Assembly: GCA_900549865.1 (NCBI GenBank) | Contig: URPU01000018.1 | Span: 1-32,244, forward strand | Length of the DNA stretch: 32,244 nt | Origin: an uncultured Eubacteriales bacterium | Lineage (GTDB): Bacteria; Bacillota; Clostridia; Oscillospirales; Oscillospiraceae | Direction: 5' to 3' | Made by a program: the position numbers and the translations under genes | Part shown: piece after piece, positions 30,721 to 32,244 of the stretch | How positions within the stretch are numbered: position 1 is the stretch's first letter | Layout: the number at the start of each line of letters is the position of its first letter | Notes under the pieces: model-generated | What the model was told of the DNA's origin: nothing | Database searches by the model: none | What the model saw: only the letters and a program-made list of their open reading frames with translations

Positions 30721-31638
30721 ATGCGTTATATAGTTGTCTCGATCGACACGCCCCCGCAGGAGATAGACAGGCGCTGCGAGGAACTGACCGCGCTGGGCGC
30801 AGGCGGATGCATGATAGAGAGCGAGGATGATTTTCAGGACTTTCTTGAGGAGAACCGGCAGTACTGGGACTATGTGGACGAGGGGCTGGAGCAGGCCTTT
30901 AAGGGCGTCAGCCGCGTTACCTGCTATCTGACCGACGACGAAGATGGCGAAGCGACGCTCGCCCGGATAATGGCCGCGTTCCCGCAGGCGCACTCAGACT
31001 ATACCGAGGACAAGGATTGGGAAAACGACTGGCGCAATTATTATGAGCCTATCGAGGTTGGGAATCGGATAATTGTCGTTCCTGAGTGGATGGACGCGCC
31101 AAGCGACGGGCGCGTGCCGCTGCGTCTCGATCCTGGCATTGCCTTCGGCACAGGCAGCCACCCGACGACGAAGCTCTGTCTTGCCGCGCTGGAGGACTTT
31201 ATTACACCGGACACGCGCGTGCTCGACCTCGGCTGCGGCAGCGGTATACTCGGCATAGGCGCGCTGCTTCTGGGCGCGGCGCACTGCACGGGCTGCGACA
31301 TTGATCCGCTGGCAGGCGAGGCCGCGGCTGCAAACGCCGCACTGAACAGCATAGGTTGCGACAGGCTGAACACGTACACGGGCGACATCATAAAGGACGC
31401 CGCGCTGCGGGGCCGCCTCGGCGGCGGGTACCGGCTGGTGCTGGCCAACATCGTGGCAGATGTGATAATCTCGCTGTCCGCCTTTACGCGGCAGTTCATG
31501 GCGGAGGACGGCGTATTTATATGCTCCGGCATTATAGACGACCGCGCCGATGAAGTGCGCGCGGCGCTGGTCAAAAACGGCTTTGAAATACTCAGCCACA
31601 GCAGCGAAGAGGAATGGCACTGCTTCGTGTGCAGGTAA
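30721..31638 (+). CDS. prmA: Ribosomal protein L11 methyltransferase PrmA
   Basis: A 305-residue PrmA that trimethylates ribosomal protein L11. The N-terminal L11-recognition domain (about 1-100) and the linker DWENDWRNYYEPIEVG precede the SAM-binding core. That core contains RLDPGIAFGTGSHPTTKLCL (135-154), VLDLGCGSGILGIGA (167-181) and the later LANIVADVI block. Length and motifs are standard. The ATG has TGGAGG 6 nt upstream. It has its own promoter and ends at a hairpin shared with the convergent HAD gene. Confidence 0.95.
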   Translation: MRYIVVSIDTPPQEIDRRCEELTALGAGGCMIESEDDFQDFLEENRQYWDYVDEGLEQAFKGVSRVTCYLTDDEDGEATLARIMAAFPQAHSDYTEDKDWENDWRNYYEPIEVGNRIIVVPEWMDAPSDGRVPLRLDPGIAFGTGSHPTTKLCLAALEDFITPDTRVLDLGCGSGILGIGALLLGAAHCTGCDIDPLAGEAAAANAALNSIGCDRLNTYTGDIIKDAALRGRLGGGYRLVLANIVADVIISLSAFTRQFMAEDGVFICSGIIDDRADEVRAALVKNGFEILSHSSEEEWHCFVCR

Positions 31639-31644
31639 AGATAT

Positions 31645-31674
31645 GCCTGCTGCGGGATATGACCCGCGGCAGGC
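31645..31674. terminator. Hairpin between convergent prmA and HAD gene
   Basis: GCCTGCTGCGGG pairs with CCCGCGGCAGGC (12-bp stem, one T-G pair, 6-nt loop), 6 nt past the prmA stop. The plus side continues GCTTTGCATTT, a moderate T-tract. Confidence 0.6.
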
Positions 31675-31705
31675 GCTTTGCATTTCAGCATTTCAATTAT
31701 TCATC

Positions 31706-32244
31706 TCAGTTGTTCATGAGCCATTCGCGCAGGGCGGGCATGTCGTCCACTATGACGTCAGCGTCGGCGGCCTCAAGCTCACCGGGGGCGGCGTAGCCGT
31801 AGCGCACGCCGACGGCCTTTATCCCGCACTCGTGCGCGCCATGGATATCATACTTCGTATCGCCGATGAGGACGGTCTCCTCCGGGCGCGCGCCGAGCAT
31901 GTCCATCACGCGGGTTATTATCTCGCGCTTTGTCCCCTCGTGCCCCTCGGTGGAGCTGCCGCAGATGGCATCAAACATGCTGGTGATATCCGCGCGCTCA
32001 AGCAGCGTGGAGGCCAGATGCTGCGGCTTCAACGTCGCAACTGCAGTCACGCGCCCAGCGGCGCGAAGCTCCGTCAGAAGCTCCGTTATTCCCGGAAAGA
32101 TGCGGCACTCATAGAGGCCTATCGGCTGATAGCGCTCACGAAAATCGCGGACGAACTGATCCGCCTCCTCCGGCGTGCCGCCGAAATGTTCCATATACAT
32201 ATCCACAAGCGGAGGCCCGGCAAAACAGCGCAGTGAATCGAGCG
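31706..32244 (-). CDS. HAD-family phosphatase, phosphoglycolate-phosphatase-like (5' end outside window)
   Basis: The C-terminal 178 residues of a HAD subfamily IA hydrolase. The reading frame stays open to the window edge (LDSLRCFAGPPLVDMYMEHF; the GPPL motif is typical of Gph/PpaX relatives), so the gene is cut at its 5' end. Visible catalytic motifs are AVATLKPQH (motif II threonine), EGTKREII (motif III lysine) and LIGDTKYDIHGA (motif IV aspartates). Motif I (DxDxT) lies outside. The substrate is a small phosphate ester; phosphoglycolate or pyrophosphate cannot be told apart. It is convergent with prmA. Confidence 0.9.
   Translation of the reverse strand, partial: LDSLRCFAGPPLVDMYMEHFGGTPEEADQFVRDFRERYQPIGLYECRIFPGITELLTELRAAGRVTAVATLKPQHLASTLLERADITSMFDAICGSSTEGHEGTKREIITRVMDMLGARPEETVLIGDTKYDIHGAHECGIKAVGVRYGYAAPGELEAADADVIVDDMPALREWLMNN

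Overview
The window is a gene-dense, GC-rich bacterial chromosome segment. It most likely comes from a gut-type, spore-forming lineage of Clostridia (Bacillota, Oscillospiraceae-like). This rests on the sporulation genes yqfC, yqfD and ylbJ, the Bacillus-type block yqfC-yqfD-phoH-ybeY-era-yqzL-recO, an HPr with both His15 and Ser46, MutS2, a WalJ-type hydrolase, and strong AGGAGG-type ribosome binding sites. I see no prophage, insertion sequence, CRISPR array, rRNA or tRNA. Taxonomy is inference.

Layout. Positions 1-2055 (minus): the N-terminal part of uvrC (cut by the window edge), an EamA transporter and ptsH (HPr), which has its own promoter and terminator. Positions 2204-9451 (minus): a compact run yqfC-yqfD-phoH-ybeY-era-yqzL-recO-mutS2 linking sporulation, rRNA maturation, ribosome assembly and DNA repair. 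At 9452-9564 a short divergent control region separates it from ylbJ (plus); two sigma-E-like promoters appear to overlap there face to face. Positions 10531-15145 (minus): an overlapping five-gene operon murA-walJ-rlmH-(DUF2007-like)-phosphohexomutase with a good promoter upstream and a terminator lying inside the ylbJ coding region. Positions 15342-17677 (plus): molybdenum cofactor genes moaA-moaC and a MogA/MoaB-MoaE-like fusion. These converge on a DUF362 iron-sulfur protein.

The right half is more accessory. It holds a small membrane protein and a zinc-ribbon/TM/repeat protein behind a consensus promoter (18927-21259), a membrane metallophosphoesterase, and a roughly 200-bp hairpin-rich element bracketed by two exact 26-bp copies of a terminator-like hairpin (22312-22565). 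These are followed by a rhomboid-fold protein without catalytic residues, rlmB, a P-type-ATPase-fold protein without the catalytic DKTGT and GDGxND motifs, an EF-G-like GTPase with an altered G4 motif, and an SGNH-like membrane protein whose catalytic blocks look degraded. A small zinc-ribbon gene, prmA and a partial HAD phosphatase close the window.

The most promising leads are the hairpin-rich element, the pseudo-P-type ATPase with a long acidic N-terminus encoded between rlmB and the EF-G-like gene, the MogA-MoaE fusion, and the overlapping divergent sporulation promoters. All functional statements come from reading motifs by eye; no database search or structure prediction was run.
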